64,000 nucleotides of DNA from PXAP01 sp046483315 (GCA_046483315.1 JAWODJ010000021.1:1-64000); one strand, 5' to 3'. Positions 26,754 to 36,412 are shown, counted from the first letter of the stretch. Made by a program: numbers and translations. The notes: generated by a model from the sequence alone, not told the origin.

Positions 26754-28886
26754 ATGTTCAATATTTTTGAAAAAAATATAGATCTGGGAGATGGCCGGAT
26801 CATTACCCTTGAAACCGGAAGACTTGCAAGGCAGGCTGACGGAGCTGTTTTACTGAAAATGGGCAGAACAATGATGCTGGCAACTGTTGTTTCGGCAAAA
26901 GAGGCCAGGGAGAATGTTGATTTTATGCCGCTATCGGTTGAATACAAGGAGAAATTTGCATCAATTGGCCGGATACCGGGCGGATTTATGAAACGTGAGG
27001 CAAGACCCGGCGACAATGAGATTCTTATTTGCAGGATAGTGGACCGTGCATTGCGTCCACTGTTCCCGGCCGATTATCATGCAGAAACATTTGTTACAAT
27101 AGATCTCATATCGGCCGATAAAGATACCATGCCTGATGCCCTTGCAGGGCTTGCCGCATCAGCAGCTATTTCAGTATCCGATGTTCCTTTTAACGGTCCT
27201 ATATCGGAAGTACGTATTGCACGTGTTGATGGTGAATTCAAAATAAATCCCACATTTTCAGAAGTTGAAAGATCTGATATTGATCTGATAGTGGGTGCTA
27301 CCGTTGACAACATACTTATGGTTGAAGGTGAGATGAATGAGGTATCGGAAACTGATATGCTGGAAGCGATGAAACTGGCGCATGAAGCCATTAAGTTACA
27401 GTGCAGGGCACAGATTGAACTTATGGAAATGGCAGGGAAGACCATTAAGCGTGAGTACTCGCACGAGGTGAACGATGAAGAGCTGCGTGAAAAGATCAGT
27501 AAAGAGCTGTATGATAAATGCTACCAGGTTGCAAAAACTGTTAAGGCAAAACATGAAAGGTCAGAGGCATTTACTAAAATCAAAGATGATTTTATTGAGT
27601 CCCTTCCTGATGATCCTGAACCTGATGTTGCCTTGATTAACAGGTATTATCATGATGTACAGAAAGATGCAGTCAGGAACATGATACTCGATGAAAGTGT
27701 AAGACTGGACGGAAGGAAAACTGATGAGATACGCCCCATTGTCTGCGAAGTTGATTTTCTTCCTGCTGCTCATGGTTCGGCTCTTTTTACAAGAGGTGAA
27801 ACCCAGTCCCTTACCACTGTGACACTCGGCACCAAGCTTGATGAAAAGATGGTTGATGAAGTATTGCGAAAAGGTAAAGACAAATTCGTACTTCATTATA
27901 ATTTTCCTCCTTATTCAACCGGTGATGCCAGGCCTGTAAGGGGTTTGTCCCGCAGGGAAGTGGGGCATGGTAACCTTGCCCACAGGGCACTTAAAGGGAT
28001 GGTCCCAAATGATAATGAGAACCCTTATGCCATAAGGATTGTTTCTGATATTCTGGAGTCCAACGGCTCTTCCTCAATGGCTACTGTATGTGCCGGAAGC
28101 ATGGCCCTTATGGATGCCGGGATTAAAATTAAGAAACCTGTATCAGGTATTGCTATGGGATTGATTACCGATACCGGTTCGGGAAAATATGCAGTGCTTT
28201 CAGATATTCTTGGTGATGAAGATCACCTGGGAGATATGGATTTTAAGGTAACCGGTACTAAAGACGGTATTACCGCAACCCAGATGGACATTAAGGTAGA
28301 GGGGCTGTCATATGAAATTCTGGCTAAAGCACTGGAGCAGGCCAGGGCAGGGAGACTTCATATAATGGATAAAATGCTTGAAACCATCAGTGATCCGCGT
28401 GCTGATCTCAAACCTCATGCACCGCGTATTGAACAGATTAAGATACCAAAAGATATGATCGGTGCTATTATAGGACCGGGAGGGAAGATCATTCAGGATA
28501 TTCAGGCAAAGTCAAATACAACCATTGTTGTCGAAGAGATAGATAATTTTGGCTATGTCGATGTTTTTGCTGATAATAAGGATTCTATTGAAGATGCTAT
28601 GCGAATGATAAGGAGCATTATTGCAGTACCTGAAGTGGGAAGTGTTTATAAGGGTAAGATAAAATCTATTGTTGCATTCGGTGCATTTGTTGAAATTCTG
28701 CCGGGTAAAGAAGGCTTGCTGCATATTTCTGAGATAGACTGGAAAAGAACAAATGCAGTTGAAGACGTATTGAAGGAAGGTGAAGAGATAGAGGTAAAAC
28801 TGATTGATTTTGATAATAAGACCGGTAAGCTAAAGCTCTCAAGAAAAGCACTGCTGCCCCGGCCTGAGAAACCTTCGGATAAATAA
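26754..28886 (+). CDS. pnp: Polyribonucleotide nucleotidyltransferase (PNPase)
   Basis: 710 residues: two RNase PH domains (first from IITLETGRLARQADGAVLL, second from LDGRKTDEIRPI), a KH domain (MIGAIIGPGGKIIQDIQ near residue 570) and a C-terminal S1 domain (GSVYKGKIKSIVAFGAFVE). It degrades RNA 3' to 5' using phosphate. I start at the ATG 26754 (MFNIFEKNIDLG), since the longer reading from 26700 would begin inside the rpsO terminator loop. Strong terminator follows. Confidence 0.97.
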   Translation: MFNIFEKNIDLGDGRIITLETGRLARQADGAVLLKMGRTMMLATVVSAKEARENVDFMPLSVEYKEKFASIGRIPGGFMKREARPGDNEILICRIVDRALRPLFPADYHAETFVTIDLISADKDTMPDALAGLAASAAISVSDVPFNGPISEVRIARVDGEFKINPTFSEVERSDIDLIVGATVDNILMVEGEMNEVSETDMLEAMKLAHEAIKLQCRAQIELMEMAGKTIKREYSHEVNDEELREKISKELYDKCYQVAKTVKAKHERSEAFTKIKDDFIESLPDDPEPDVALINRYYHDVQKDAVRNMILDESVRLDGRKTDEIRPIVCEVDFLPAAHGSALFTRGETQSLTTVTLGTKLDEKMVDEVLRKGKDKFVLHYNFPPYSTGDARPVRGLSRREVGHGNLAHRALKGMVPNDNENPYAIRIVSDILESNGSSSMATVCAGSMALMDAGIKIKKPVSGIAMGLITDTGSGKYAVLSDILGDEDHLGDMDFKVTGTKDGITATQMDIKVEGLSYEILAKALEQARAGRLHIMDKMLETISDPRADLKPHAPRIEQIKIPKDMIGAIIGPGGKIIQDIQAKSNTTIVVEEIDNFGYVDVFADNKDSIEDAMRMIRSIIAVPEVGSVYKGKIKSIVAFGAFVEILPGKEGLLHISEIDWKRTNAVEDVLKEGEEIEVKLIDFDNKTGKLKLSRKALLPRPEKPSDK

Positions 28887-28910
28887 TTCGCGGCAATGCC
28901 GGATATATTT

Positions 28911-28940
28911 AAGCAGTGGCCAGACCACTGCTTTTTTTTT
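28911..28940 (+). terminator. Terminator after pnp
   Basis: Stem AAGCAGTGG (28911-28919), loop CCAGA, CCACTGCTT (28925-28933), then a run of T to 28940. Confidence 0.9.
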
Positions 28941-28960
28941 ACACCTGTTTTATTCGGATG

Positions 28961-29013
28961 AATCATCCATGTGCCAGGGCACACAAAAAGGCATGTATAA
29001 AGCATGGATGATT
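28961..29013. repeat. Inverted repeat with nested hairpin, unknown role
   Basis: AATCATCCATG (28961-28971) and CATGGATGATT (29003-29013) are perfect 11-bp complementary arms. The 31-nt interval contains a second small hairpin (TGTGC/GCACA around 28970-28983). No T tract follows either arm, so it is not a simple terminator. It could be a regulatory RNA structure or protein site between pnp and the kinase. Confidence 0.6.
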
Positions 29014-29155
29014 GACTTTGTCGATCTCACATGCACTAAGATTTACTTATAGCAATATAAATCAGATGTGACATTCATGGATTTGAAAAGCAAAATAGCC
29101 TAATCATGAATTAGTAACATATTGTTAAATAGATTGATAACCATACTTTATACGT

Positions 29156-29785
29156 ATGAAATTACTTGTAATAGAGGGTAATATAGGTGTGGGCAAAACA
29201 ACCCTTGCAAAGATGATAGGAAACCGTTTCAATGCCAGGGTCATACTTGAGCAATTTTCCGACAACCCCTTTTTACCCGGATTCTACAGTGATCCCGAAA
29301 GGTATACTTTCCCCCTCGAGCTCTCTTTTCTTGCAGGGCGCTATAATCAGATAAGGAGTGAACTCAATGATGCTGATATGTTCAGTTCGTTTACCGTAGC
29401 AGACTATTGTTTTACAAAGTCGCTTGTTTTTTCAAATACAACTCTGTCCGGCCATGAATATAAACTATTCAGGCAGCTATTTGATATTATGAATTCATCC
29501 GTTCCCCGTCCCGATCTTTATGTTTATCTTTATGCGGGTACTGACAAGTTGCTTGAAAATATAAGAAAACGGAACAGGCCCTACGAACAGTCCATATCGG
29601 CCGAATATCTTGATAAGATCCATCGTTCCTACTTTGAATATATGAAACAGCAAAAAGAGTTTCGTTTTCTTGTTATAGATACAGGCGATAAAGATTTGGC
29701 GTCAGACCGGCAGAATTTTGAAGATATTACTGATTTGATTTTTGGTCAGGACTATCCTGCAGGCATAAATCGTAAGGTTTTATAA
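29156..29785 (+). CDS. Deoxynucleoside kinase
   Basis: 209 residues, dNK/dGK-type P-loop kinase: VIEGNIGVGKTTLAKMI is the Walker A, LEQFSDNPFLPGFY holds the catalytic Glu and substrate loop, and RKRNRPYEQS is the Arg-rich lid. It phosphorylates deoxynucleosides for salvage; base specificity cannot be read. It stands alone between two intergenic regions of 250-270 bp. Confidence 0.9.
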   Translation: MKLLVIEGNIGVGKTTLAKMIGNRFNARVILEQFSDNPFLPGFYSDPERYTFPLELSFLAGRYNQIRSELNDADMFSSFTVADYCFTKSLVFSNTTLSGHEYKLFRQLFDIMNSSVPRPDLYVYLYAGTDKLLENIRKRNRPYEQSISAEYLDKIHRSYFEYMKQQKEFRFLVIDTGDKDLASDRQNFEDITDLIFGQDYPAGINRKVL

Positions 29786-29836
29786 TTTTTTTTCAAAATT
29801 TATATGTTATTATTAACGATTATTTCAAAAATATCG

Positions 29837-29844
29837 TAAGTTTG
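29837..29844 (+). promoter_or_regulatory. -7 box upstream of the TPR lipoprotein
   Basis: TAAGTTTG matches TAnnTTTG. It would give a 5' untranslated region of about 190 nt. No clear -33 partner. Nothing else was seen in 29786-30041. Confidence 0.35.
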
Positions 29845-30041
29845 TATTTGATGGTAATTTATTTGATATTTTACCGGAATATTCATTACTTGGTTTCTTT
29901 AAAAGAATGCCGGATTCTCATGCAGGGTTAATTGATTCAGTCGGCATTAAAAAAATAATAAGAATTTGATTTAAGATCAAACATTTACCAGATAAAATCC
30001 TTGATAAAATTTAGTTGTGTAATTTAAATAAAAATTAAACT

Positions 30042-31751
30042 ATGAAGAAGATTCGTTTTAACTTAGTTTTATTCGTTCTTGCGCTTGCAGTGCTTAGCAG
30101 CTGCGGTGGTCTGAACAAAATGAGAGATAACGCCCCCGATGTAAGATATAATGTTACCCCGGAGGTGCTTGAAGCTCATGCCGGAGAGGTGGAAGTTGAC
30201 ATAAGAGGCACCTATCCTGCCAATTATTTTCATAAGAAGGCTATTGTTGAAGTTACTCCCGTGATTACCTATGAAGGCGGCGAAACAGTTCTCAGCAGTG
30301 TTACTATGCAGGGTGAGAATGTGACTGATAACCATCAGGTTATCAGTAATGACGGAGGAAGTTTTACATATACCGATAAGGTCCCCTTTACAGAAGATAT
30401 GAGAGTTTCAGAACTTATAGTAAGGGTTAAGGCCAGCATGGGAAATAATGAAGTTGATTTTGATCCCCGCAAAATAGCCGACGGAGTTATTGCAACCTCA
30501 ACACTGGTTGTTAATGATCCCAAACCGGTAATGGTTGGCGACAAATTCCAGAGAATAGTCCCCGAAACAAAAGAATCAGCAATTTTTTATGTTATAAACC
30601 GTGCCAATGTTCGCCAGAGTGAATTAAGATCAGACCGTATGGAAGAGTTCAGGGAGTTCCTTGCCAAAGCTGCAGAAGATGAGCGCATCGAGATGAAAAG
30701 CATTGGAATTAATGCATATGCGTCACCCGACGGACCAATAGATTTTAATGAGAGACTTGCAAGGCAGAGGGAAGAAACATCCGACAGGGTGCTGACCAGT
30801 GAGCTTAACAGTGTTAATATTGAAAAGAAGGAGAATTTTTATAACACGAAAGCTCTCGGAGAGGACTGGGAAGGATTCAGGGCCCTTATGGAGGAATCTG
30901 ATATACAGGATAAAGAGCTTATATTAAGAGTCCTGTCAATGTATTCCGACCCGAAGGTACGTGAGAAAGAGATTAAAAATATCTCAGCTGCCTTTGAAGA
31001 AATAGCTGATGAGATTCTTCCTAAGCTGCGTCGTTCAGAGATGACAGTTAATGTTGAACTTATTGGATATACTGATGACGAGTTAATGGATATATACAGC
31101 TCAGATCCCTCTGAGCTTAATCTTGAAGAGATCCTTTATACGGCAACACTTTATCAGGATCTGAACAAAAAGCTTGAGGTTTACACAAATGCCGCACAGC
31201 ATTATCCAAAATGTTTCCGGGCCTATAATAACATTGGGGCCGTACAGGTGAAACTTGGCAATTCATCGGCCGCCAAACAAGCATTCCAGTCCGCCCGGAA
31301 CCTGAGCGACAATGATGTTGTTAAAAACAACCTTGGTGCTGTTGCTCTTATGGAAGGAAATATTGATGAGGCAGAGGAATATTTCACTTCAGTTGCTTCA
31401 CCTTCGAGAGAGACAAACTACAATCTTGGTATCATAGCTGTTAAAAAAGGTGATTATGCAAAAGCAGCCGGCCATTTCGGCAATATGCCCGAGGTGAATA
31501 CCGCTCTTGTGAAGATGCTCCAGGGTAATAATGACGATGCACAAAGGATACTTAACAGTATTGAGGAGCCGGGTGCCATGGTATACTATCTGAGAGCTGT
31601 AATAGGTGCAAGAAAGCAGGACAGCAGTATGGCCTTTGACAACCTCAGAACGGCAGTTGGCCAGGATGCTTCACTGAAAGAACTTGCAAAAACTGATATG
31701 GAATTTGGTCGTTACTTTCAGGATGACACCTTTACTTCCATAGTGGACTAA
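30042..31751 (+). CDS. TPR lipoprotein with degenerate OmpA-like domain
   Basis: 569 residues. LAVLSSC at 15-21 is a lipobox, so the mature protein should start at Cys21 as a lipoprotein. An extracellular-like beta domain (30-170) is followed by a segment (about 185-260) with INAYASPDGPIDFNERLARQR, which resembles the OmpA peptidoglycan-binding motif but is interrupted. TPR-like repeats occupy about 375-530 (KCFRAYNNIGAVQVKLGN, NLGAVALMEGNIDEAEEYF). Envelope assembly or peptidoglycan tethering is inferred. It is monocistronic with a strong terminator. Confidence 0.85.
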   Translation: MKKIRFNLVLFVLALAVLSSCGGLNKMRDNAPDVRYNVTPEVLEAHAGEVEVDIRGTYPANYFHKKAIVEVTPVITYEGGETVLSSVTMQGENVTDNHQVISNDGGSFTYTDKVPFTEDMRVSELIVRVKASMGNNEVDFDPRKIADGVIATSTLVVNDPKPVMVGDKFQRIVPETKESAIFYVINRANVRQSELRSDRMEEFREFLAKAAEDERIEMKSIGINAYASPDGPIDFNERLARQREETSDRVLTSELNSVNIEKKENFYNTKALGEDWEGFRALMEESDIQDKELILRVLSMYSDPKVREKEIKNISAAFEEIADEILPKLRRSEMTVNVELIGYTDDELMDIYSSDPSELNLEEILYTATLYQDLNKKLEVYTNAAQHYPKCFRAYNNIGAVQVKLGNSSAAKQAFQSARNLSDNDVVKNNLGAVALMEGNIDEAEEYFTSVASPSRETNYNLGIIAVKKGDYAKAAGHFGNMPEVNTALVKMLQGNNDDAQRILNSIEEPGAMVYYLRAVIGARKQDSSMAFDNLRTAVGQDASLKELAKTDMEFGRYFQDDTFTSIVD

Positions 31752-31768
31752 AATCAGACATTATTTAT

Positions 31769-31813
31769 TAATAAGAAGAAAGGTTGCCACTACGGCAACC
31801 TTTCTTCTTATTA
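31769..31813. terminator. Bidirectional terminator between convergent genes
   Basis: An uninterrupted 19-bp stem, 31770-31788 with 31794-31812, loop ACTAC, extended by one T-A pair. The arms are A-rich then T-rich, so it can stop transcription from both the lipoprotein and the TrmH-type gene. Confidence 0.9.
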
Positions 31814-31919
31814 TCCGGCCGGAGAATCTTTGTCAGGTTATTCAGCCTTCATAGTTTTTATAATTCCGAAATTTCCGGGTGCCGGAACCTGACCTTTTAC
31901 AGGTTGTTGTTACAAAGAC

Positions 31920-32462
31920 TTATTGTTCCCTGCTAAGTTTGGTATAGAAATCCCATAAAACTATACCTGCACTTACTGCGATATTAAAGGAGTGCTTGGT
32001 GCCGAACTGCGGGATCTCAATACATTCATCACTTACATCAATTATCTCCTGAGCCACTCCCTTTATTTCATTCCCAAATATCAGTGCATAAAAAGTCGAT
32101 TTTTCCGGGTAAAAATCTTTAAGATTAATGCCGTCATGGATTTGCTCAAAGGAAATAATGTGATAATTTCTTTTTTTAAGTTCATTAATGGCTTCCATAG
32201 TTGATCCGAAATGTTTCCATTCAACTGTTCCGGTAGCTCCCAGGGCTGTTTTATGAATATCTTTATGTGGCGGTTTGGCAGTTAAGCCGCAAAGATAGAT
32301 CGCTTTTACCAGGAAGGCATCTGCAGTTCTGAAAACAGAGCCTATATTGTTGAGGCTTCTCACATTGTCCAGTACAATAATAACAGGTATTTTATCTGCA
32401 CTTTTAAATGTTTCAACTGTTTTTCTTCCCAGCTCATCATTGGCAAGTTTTCTTCGTGACAT
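31920..32462 (-). CDS. TrmH/SpoU-family RNA 2'-O-methyltransferase
   Basis: 180 residues, SPOUT knot fold. Motif 1 is LDNVRSLNNIGSVFRTADAF (Asn and Arg of the SAM/RNA site), motif 2 ALIFGNEIKGV, motif 3 IEIPQFGTKHSFNIAVSAGI. The start is the ATG at 32462 (MSRRKLAN); the longer frame to 32642 would run into sucC and carries no homology I recognise. Target (tRNA or rRNA) is unknown. It is divergent from sucC with a 74-bp shared region. Confidence 0.9.
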   Translation of the reverse strand: MSRRKLANDELGRKTVETFKSADKIPVIIVLDNVRSLNNIGSVFRTADAFLVKAIYLCGLTAKPPHKDIHKTALGATGTVEWKHFGSTMEAINELKKRNYHIISFEQIHDGINLKDFYPEKSTFYALIFGNEIKGVAQEIIDVSDECIEIPQFGTKHSFNIAVSAGIVLWDFYTKLSREQ

Positions 32463-32501
32463 GAGTGAGGTATAAAAAAAAATCAATATTTTTACGGTCA
32501 T

Positions 32502-32509
32502 CAAAGATA
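32502..32509 (-). promoter_or_regulatory. -7 box of the TrmH-type gene
   Basis: On the minus strand TATCTTTG matches TAnnTTTG, 39 nt before the start codon. The -33 element is unclear. Confidence 0.35.
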
Positions 32510-32536
32510 AGGCTAATAAATTAAAGTAATCAGAGC

Positions 32537-33727
32537 ATGAACCTTCATGAATACCAGGGAAAATATATATTGCAGCAATCCGGAGTCTCCATACCCGAAG
32601 GTACAGTGGTTGAATCACCTGAAGCGGCCATGGATGCTGCAAAACAGATTGCTGCTAAAACCGGTGCGGGAAGCTGGGCTGTAAAAGCCCAGATACATGC
32701 AGGCGGCAGAGGAAAGGGAGGCGGGGTAAAGATTGCCAAATCACCTGAGGAGGTTTGCAGGCATGCAAAAGATATTATAGGCATGACCCTTGTTACCCAT
32801 CAGACAGGTTCTTCCGGAAAACTTGTTCAAAAAGTTCTGGTGGAACAGGGAATATACTATTCAGGAGCGGGTGACGTAAAGGAGTACTATATGAGTGTAC
32901 TGCTAAATCGCGAAAAAGGCCGCAATGTCATCATTTATTCCACTGAGGGGGGGATGGACATTGAGGCTGTGGCAGAGAAAGCCCCTCATCTTATTTACAG
33001 GGAAGAGATAGACCCCTGTGCCGGTATCCAGTCCTTTCAGGCAAGGAAGATCGCATTTAATCTTGGGCTTACCGGAAAGGCATATAAGGAGATGGTAAGG
33101 TTTGTGATGGCATTGTACCGTTCATATGAACAATCCGATGCTTCTTTGTTTGAGATAAATCCGGTTATTAAAACCTCTGACGAACTGATAATGGCTGCAG
33201 ATGCCAAGGTTGTCCTTGATGACAATGCACTGTTCCGGCATGCTGATTATGCCGAAATGCGTGATCTGACAGAAGAAGATCCTGCTGAGGTGGAAGCAGG
33301 AAAGCATGATCTGAACTTTGTCAAACTTGACGGGAATGTCGGATGCATGGTAAATGGTGCGGGACTGGCCATGGCTACAATGGATATTATCAAGCTATCC
33401 GGCGGTGATCCGGCTAATTTTCTTGATGTCGGGGGAACTGCAAATGCAGGTACTGTTGAAGCAGGATTTCGCATTATTTTAAAAGATCCTAATGTGAAGG
33501 CCATTCTGATCAATATCTTTGGCGGTATTGTCAGGTGCGACCGGGTGGCACAGGGTATAGTTGATGCATATAAAAGTATCGGAGATATCAAGGTGCCTGT
33601 AATAGTCAGGTTGCAGGGAACAAACGCGACAGAGGCAAAACAGCTCATTGATAAGTCCGGCCTTAAGGTTTATTCTGCTGTTACTTTGCAGGAATCGGCT
33701 GACCTGGTGAAGAGGGTTGTCCGGTAA
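32537..33727 (+). CDS. sucC: Succinate-CoA ligase (ADP-forming) subunit beta
   Basis: 396 residues. MNLHEYQGKYILQQSGV is the classical SucC start. VKAQIHAGGRGKGGGVKIA is the ATP-grasp nucleotide region, and FEINPVIKT and GGIVRCDRVAQGIV are the metal and CoA-ligase beta motifs. It pairs with SucD for succinyl-CoA/succinate interconversion. sucD is not adjacent, so the alpha subunit must be encoded elsewhere. It ends 13 bp from the convergent arcA. Confidence 0.96.
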   Translation: MNLHEYQGKYILQQSGVSIPEGTVVESPEAAMDAAKQIAAKTGAGSWAVKAQIHAGGRGKGGGVKIAKSPEEVCRHAKDIIGMTLVTHQTGSSGKLVQKVLVEQGIYYSGAGDVKEYYMSVLLNREKGRNVIIYSTEGGMDIEAVAEKAPHLIYREEIDPCAGIQSFQARKIAFNLGLTGKAYKEMVRFVMALYRSYEQSDASLFEINPVIKTSDELIMAADAKVVLDDNALFRHADYAEMRDLTEEDPAEVEAGKHDLNFVKLDGNVGCMVNGAGLAMATMDIIKLSGGDPANFLDVGGTANAGTVEAGFRIILKDPNVKAILINIFGGIVRCDRVAQGIVDAYKSIGDIKVPVIVRLQGTNATEAKQLIDKSGLKVYSAVTLQESADLVKRVVR

Positions 33728-33740
33728 GATTTTATTGCAT

Positions 33741-35000
33741 TTATTTCCATACAACCGGTTTCCTTCTGAGCGGCATTGTCATACATCTTGCACCACCGCC
33801 ACCACGAGGCAATTCAGACCCATCCAGAGAGATCAGGACCTTTTGGTTTTGCCGGGGATCAGCTTTCCCTGAAATTATATCTGAAGCTTTGATCACCTCA
33901 AACCCGTTTTTGCTCATCTCATCGAGAGTATAGGTATTCCTGCCGTATCCTATGACTTTTCCGGGAGCAATGGCAAAAAAATTAGCTCCGCTGTGCCATT
34001 GTTCTCTTTCCTGTATCCAGAGATCAGATTTCCCGCCGCAATAGATAGGTTTAAGGTCAATACCCAGTCCGGACAAGGCTTCCGGTATATTTCTCTCCTC
34101 CCTGATACAACTTACTTTTCCGTTATCTATCGTTATTTGAACCGCCTGGTATTTATTGGTTTTGAATATGACAGGTTCATAAACCATACACGAGTCAGTA
34201 TCCAGCAAGGTGAACACCATATCAAGGTGTATAAAGGATTCCGGACTGCCTGGCAGCTCCTGGACGATAATGTGTCTTTTACCCTCCTTTTTATTACAGA
34301 ATAATTCAAGAACCAGGTCTATCCCCTTTGAGCTGGTTCTTGCCCCGTTACCTATAATAAGGATGTCATCACGGACTACCAAAACGTCTCCTCCTTCTAT
34401 CGTGGCAGCAGGATCAGAATGAGTTGCATTATGAGTTTTTGTGTTGAAGATTCCACTGAAATCAAAGATAGTTTCCATTATGATTGACTCCCTCTCCCTT
34501 ATTTTGTTTGCCATCTTGCTTATAAATACTCCGTCAATCATAGGAATGGCCGCGTCACGGGTAAAGAAGAAGTTATGAAGGGGCGGGAGAGAGTATCTTT
34601 CTTTGCTTAAAAACCTTGTCAGTGTGTTTTTCTGCATAACCACCCCTTCAATCAGTAAACGGGCAAGTTCTTCCTTTGGCTTGTCCAGCAGGTATTTGCA
34701 GGTTTCAGGAATATTTTCATTGCTGCATATCCTTTTCACTAAAGTTTCTTTAACCCTGGTGTTGCTCAGGGTTTCTGCAAGCAGGTCTTTAACTTTTAAG
34801 ACCCTTGTGAACATGTTCAGAACTTCTTCCAGTGCTGAGTATTCCTTTTTGGCGACTGATAAGTTCAGGATATCACTGTAAAGTGCACGCTCTGCGTTAG
34901 CGGGAGTCATATTTTCTACTTCAGGACCCGGTGTATGAATAATAACGGCCTCAAGTTCGCCGATTTCAGATCCTATTTCTATATTTATTTTTTTATTCAT
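33741..35000 (-). CDS. arcA: Arginine deiminase
   Basis: 419 residues, guanidino-modifying enzyme fold. EIGELEAVIIHTPGPEVENMTP is the arginine deiminase start. FFFTRDAAI, IEGGDVLVV, HLDMVFTLLD (catalytic His) and GGGGARCMTMPLRR with nucleophile Cys near residue 406 are all present. It converts arginine to citrulline and ammonia, first step of arginine fermentation. No arcB or arcC is in the window. It competes with SpeA for arginine. Confidence 0.95.
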   Translation of the reverse strand: MNKKINIEIGSEIGELEAVIIHTPGPEVENMTPANAERALYSDILNLSVAKKEYSALEEVLNMFTRVLKVKDLLAETLSNTRVKETLVKRICSNENIPETCKYLLDKPKEELARLLIEGVVMQKNTLTRFLSKERYSLPPLHNFFFTRDAAIPMIDGVFISKMANKIRERESIIMETIFDFSGIFNTKTHNATHSDPAATIEGGDVLVVRDDILIIGNGARTSSKGIDLVLELFCNKKEGKRHIIVQELPGSPESFIHLDMVFTLLDTDSCMVYEPVIFKTNKYQAVQITIDNGKVSCIREERNIPEALSGLGIDLKPIYCGGKSDLWIQEREQWHSGANFFAIAPGKVIGYGRNTYTLDEMSKNGFEVIKASDIISGKADPRQNQKVLISLDGSELPRGGGGARCMTMPLRRKPVVWK

Positions 35001-35031
35001 ATTTATTATCTGTCAGGCTGATATGAGTGTG

Positions 35032-35039
35032 CAAATTTA
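35032..35039 (-). promoter_or_regulatory. -7 box of arcA
   Basis: On the minus strand TAAATTTG matches TAnnTTTG, 31 nt before the arcA start codon. Confidence 0.4.
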
Positions 35040-35074
35040 TGAAAAGTTGCTTAATATGTTATATCCCTTTACTT

Positions 35075-35098
35075 AATCAGGTTACACGGAACCTGATT
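35075..35098. terminator. Hairpin after the YbaN-family gene
   Basis: AATCAGGTT (35075-35083) pairs with AACCTGATT (35090-35098), loop ACACGG. It lies downstream of the minus-strand YbaN gene. No strong T tract on the minus strand, so function as terminator is tentative. Confidence 0.4.
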
Positions 35099-35116
35099 AT
35101 ATTGCAAACTATATAG

Positions 35117-35524
35117 CTAATGCTTTTTAATGGTTTTGAAAGAAATTGTATGCAGAGTAACAGCAATAGCGATAATAAACAATAATACTCTCAACCATGT
35201 AAGGGTAGTAAAAAAGAGTGCCGATGAAAATATTGCTATCCATAAAAGAGTTAAACTTACAATTTTTACATTTAAAGTAATAGCTCTGTGATTAATATAA
35301 TTCATCAGTGATTCGCCATAAACCGGATGATTCATCAACCATTTATACAGCCTTTCTGAACTTCTGATATAGCATGCCGCAGTAAGCAACAGAAAGGGAG
35401 TTGTCGGTAACAGGGGAATTATGACACCAAGAGTGCCAAGACCAAGAGAAACTGAGCCGCTGATAATAAGCAGCCATTTTTTTATTCCCGACAGTGGCTT
35501 TCTATTTAATGGGGTATATGACAA
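35117..35524 (-). CDS. YbaN family (DUF454) membrane protein
   Basis: 135 residues with hydrophobic segments near 17-50 and 83-125. LGTLGVIIPLLPTTPFLLLTAACYIRSSERLYKWL is, in its first half, the recognised YbaN/DUF454 signature. Function unknown. The only usable start is TTG at 35524; no in-frame ATG lies between it and the upstream stop. It is monocistronic. Confidence 0.85.
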   Translation of the reverse strand: MSYTPLNRKPLSGIKKWLLIISGSVSLGLGTLGVIIPLLPTTPFLLLTAACYIRSSERLYKWLMNHPVYGESLMNYINHRAITLNVKIVSLTLLWIAIFSSALFFTTLTWLRVLLFIIAIAVTLHTISFKTIKKH

Positions 35525-35759
35525 GAAGATGCTGTTTTAGTAGTTTATTATATCTGTGTGATCATTAAAAATGATCCTGTCTGTGCAAAAATATTAAAAA
35601 AAGATATTGGATTTTTGATGGCTAATAGTAAAGAACTTTACATATTGATACAGCCATTATCTTTTTTGGAATTAATTTTGCTGAATAAGAAATATGATAC
35701 AAAACAAATTTTCACAATACTAAGAATAATTATGTGTTTATGAATTCGTTTAATTCTGT

Positions 35760-36368
35760 ATGAACAGAATACTGACCATATCAGCTATTTGTTTCCTCTG
35801 CTGCCAGTATGTCTCTGCCCAGGAGCTGGTAAATGACTCTGCAAAGATCAGGGAATTTGAGATACTCAAACAAATGATTATGGGCGGTGATACCCTGTTA
35901 CACTCCACTATAAAGGAAGTTAAGATATATCCTGTGCCTCAATTTTCAAACAAAAGGGAATACAGACGATTTCAGCGGCTTGTTAACAACCTGAAGATTG
36001 TTTACCCGTATGCTGTTTTAGCGGCTGAAAAACTTGATGAGATGAACGAAACTTTTATGGATCTCAAGACAGAAAGGGAGAGGAAGGACTTTGTAAAGCA
36101 GGTGGAGAATGAACTTATGGATGAATTTGAGGATGATCTCAAAAAACTTACTATAACACAGGGCAGGTTGCTTATAAAACTTATTGACAGGGAAACGGGC
36201 AATACATCCTATGAGCTGGTAAAAGAACTGAGAGGATCATTCTCTGCATTTTTCTGGCAGGCTATTGCACGACTTTTCGGATCTAACCTTAAATCAAGGT
36301 TTGATGCTCAGGGTGAAGATAAATTGATTGATCAGATACTGTATCTTATTGAAAATGACCAGATCTGA
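35760..36368 (+). CDS. DUF4294 family secreted protein
   Basis: 202 residues with a signal peptide (1-20, ending VSAQ). KIVYPYAVLAAEKLDEMNE and ITQGRLLIKLIDRETG are the conserved blocks of DUF4294, a Bacteroidota-restricted family. No function is known. The conserved Asp/Glu/Arg residues after the ITQGR block could form an enzymatic or binding site. It stands alone and is convergent with elbB. Confidence 0.88.
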   Translation: MNRILTISAICFLCCQYVSAQELVNDSAKIREFEILKQMIMGGDTLLHSTIKEVKIYPVPQFSNKREYRRFQRLVNNLKIVYPYAVLAAEKLDEMNETFMDLKTERERKDFVKQVENELMDEFEDDLKKLTITQGRLLIKLIDRETGNTSYELVKELRGSFSAFFWQAIARLFGSNLKSRFDAQGEDKLIDQILYLIENDQI

Positions 36369-36412
36369 ATTTTGTAAACTAATACACTGCTGCCAGGAGA
36401 ATCATTAACTGC

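Noticed and set aside
32463..32642. N-terminal 60-codon extension of the TrmH-type gene
   Set aside because: It would overlap sucC and its promoter and has no conserved residues; the ATG at 32462 fits the family.
35558..35743. 61-codon ORF between YbaN and DUF4294 genes
   Set aside because: Low-complexity, Ile/Leu/Lys-rich product without homology I recognise and in an A/T-rich gap.
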